Assembly: GCA_007376205.1 (NCBI GenBank) | Contig: VMFU01000010.1 | Coordinates: 1-40,463 of the forward strand | Origin: Candidatus Peregrinibacteria bacterium Gr01-1014_25 | GTDB taxonomy: Bacteria; Patescibacteriota; Gracilibacteria; Peribacterales; Peribacteraceae | Reading direction: 5' to 3' | DNA: 40,463 nt | In this document: positions 40,222 to 40,463 of the stretch, in pieces | How positions within the stretch are numbered: position 1 is the stretch's first letter | Layout of the letters: each line of letters starts with the position of its first letter | The notes under the pieces: model-generated | What the model saw: only the letters and a program-made list of their open reading frames with translations | Database searches by the model: none | Told to the model about the DNA's origin: nothing | Program-made: the position numbers and the translations under genes

Positions 40222-40463
40222 AGCCAAAGAAAAGTCTCCGCCGTCTGACGTTCCAGCCGGGCATGGGGAAGAAGGAAAGGACGTGGACCGATCATTTCGG
40301 CTGCAGAGCACGCTGGTCCCTTCGGGACCCCTAAAGGGGCCGCGCGACGGCGGGAAAGCTACGTGGAGGGGTCCGCCGCCACGGGGGGTGAAGGGGTAGC
40401 GCCGCTTCATCCGTCGAGGAGCCGGACGGGAAGCCTTGGACCGTCCGGCGACGAGACACGGCG
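40222..40463. other. Non-coding tail of the window
   Basis: No convincing gene is seen. Two small hairpins, GGTCCC-TTC-GGGACC (40315-40329) and CCCC-TAAA-GGGG (40328-40339), lie within it and share three bases. Frames across the region are short and without recognisable motifs. It may belong to the same repeat block as 40194-40221. Confidence 0.4.

Overview
This is a gene-dense, GC-rich (roughly 60% or more by eye) bacterial chromosome segment carrying about 31 protein genes, one tRNA and several RNA or regulatory elements. Most are core genes: rplJ-rplL, rpsO-pnp, valS, trigger factor, secF, a Rel enzyme, lexA-dinB, rmuC-uvrD, rsmA-comEC and an RlmI-type methyltransferase. They are interspersed with cell-envelope proteins of unknown role. 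Short genes, tiny intergenic gaps, many conserved hypotheticals and a two-knuckle zinc-ribbon protein fit a high-GC Patescibacteria (CPR) lineage, perhaps Peregrinibacteria-like. That placement is inference, not proof.

Layout. 0.2-5.6 kb is a plus-strand operon (secreted Big/FN3-type protein, PfkB sugar kinase, conserved hypothetical, TPR protein) ending at a bidirectional terminator. A roughly 350-nt transcript without a convincing ORF appears to be encoded on the opposite strand (5.68-6.03 kb). 6.1-9.6 kb holds a lipoprotein, secF and trigger factor, which seems to lack any ATG/GTG/TTG start. 9.6-11.3 kb is rel (minus), divergent from rplJ-rplL, which has a recognisable L10 leader. 12.6-14.3 kb has an AT-richer small membrane protein, a zinc-ribbon protein and a DUF1624 membrane acyltransferase. 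14.3-19.8 kb has a 2-hydroxyacid dehydrogenase divergent, through a nearly symmetric promoter, from a LytR-CpsA-Psr protein and a membrane protein, then a lexA-dinB operon. 19.8-26 kb is minus-strand valS, pnp and rpsO. 26-33 kb is rmuC-uvrD, a secreted protein, and rsmA-comEC. 33-38.8 kb holds a FAM173-like methyltransferase, a large GT-C-like membrane/TPR protein, a DM13 lipoprotein-like protein, an RlmI-type methyltransferase and a matrixin-like protease. 38.8-40.5 kb has a Cys-rich small ORF without a normal start, tRNA-Glu, a lipoprotein, and a 24-codon Cys/Gly micro-ORF with its own promoter and terminator.

How genes work together. lexA-dinB is an SOS-type regulator/polymerase pair with candidate operators around its promoter. 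rplJ-rplL is probably autoregulated through its leader. rpsO-pnp keeps the classical order. rmuC-uvrD is a DNA-repair pair. rsmA-comEC joins ribosome maturation and DNA uptake.

Recurring themes. In many genes a -10 hexamer ends only 4-10 nt before the start codon, which implies leaderless mRNAs. Short microrepeats and palindromic elements occur between genes and also as apparent in-frame insertions in DinB, UvrD, ValS and the DUF1624 protein. The most novel candidates are the Cys/Gly micro-ORF, the Cys-rich ORF with an in-frame amber codon, the unannotated ncRNA candidates and the leaderless, symmetric promoter architecture.
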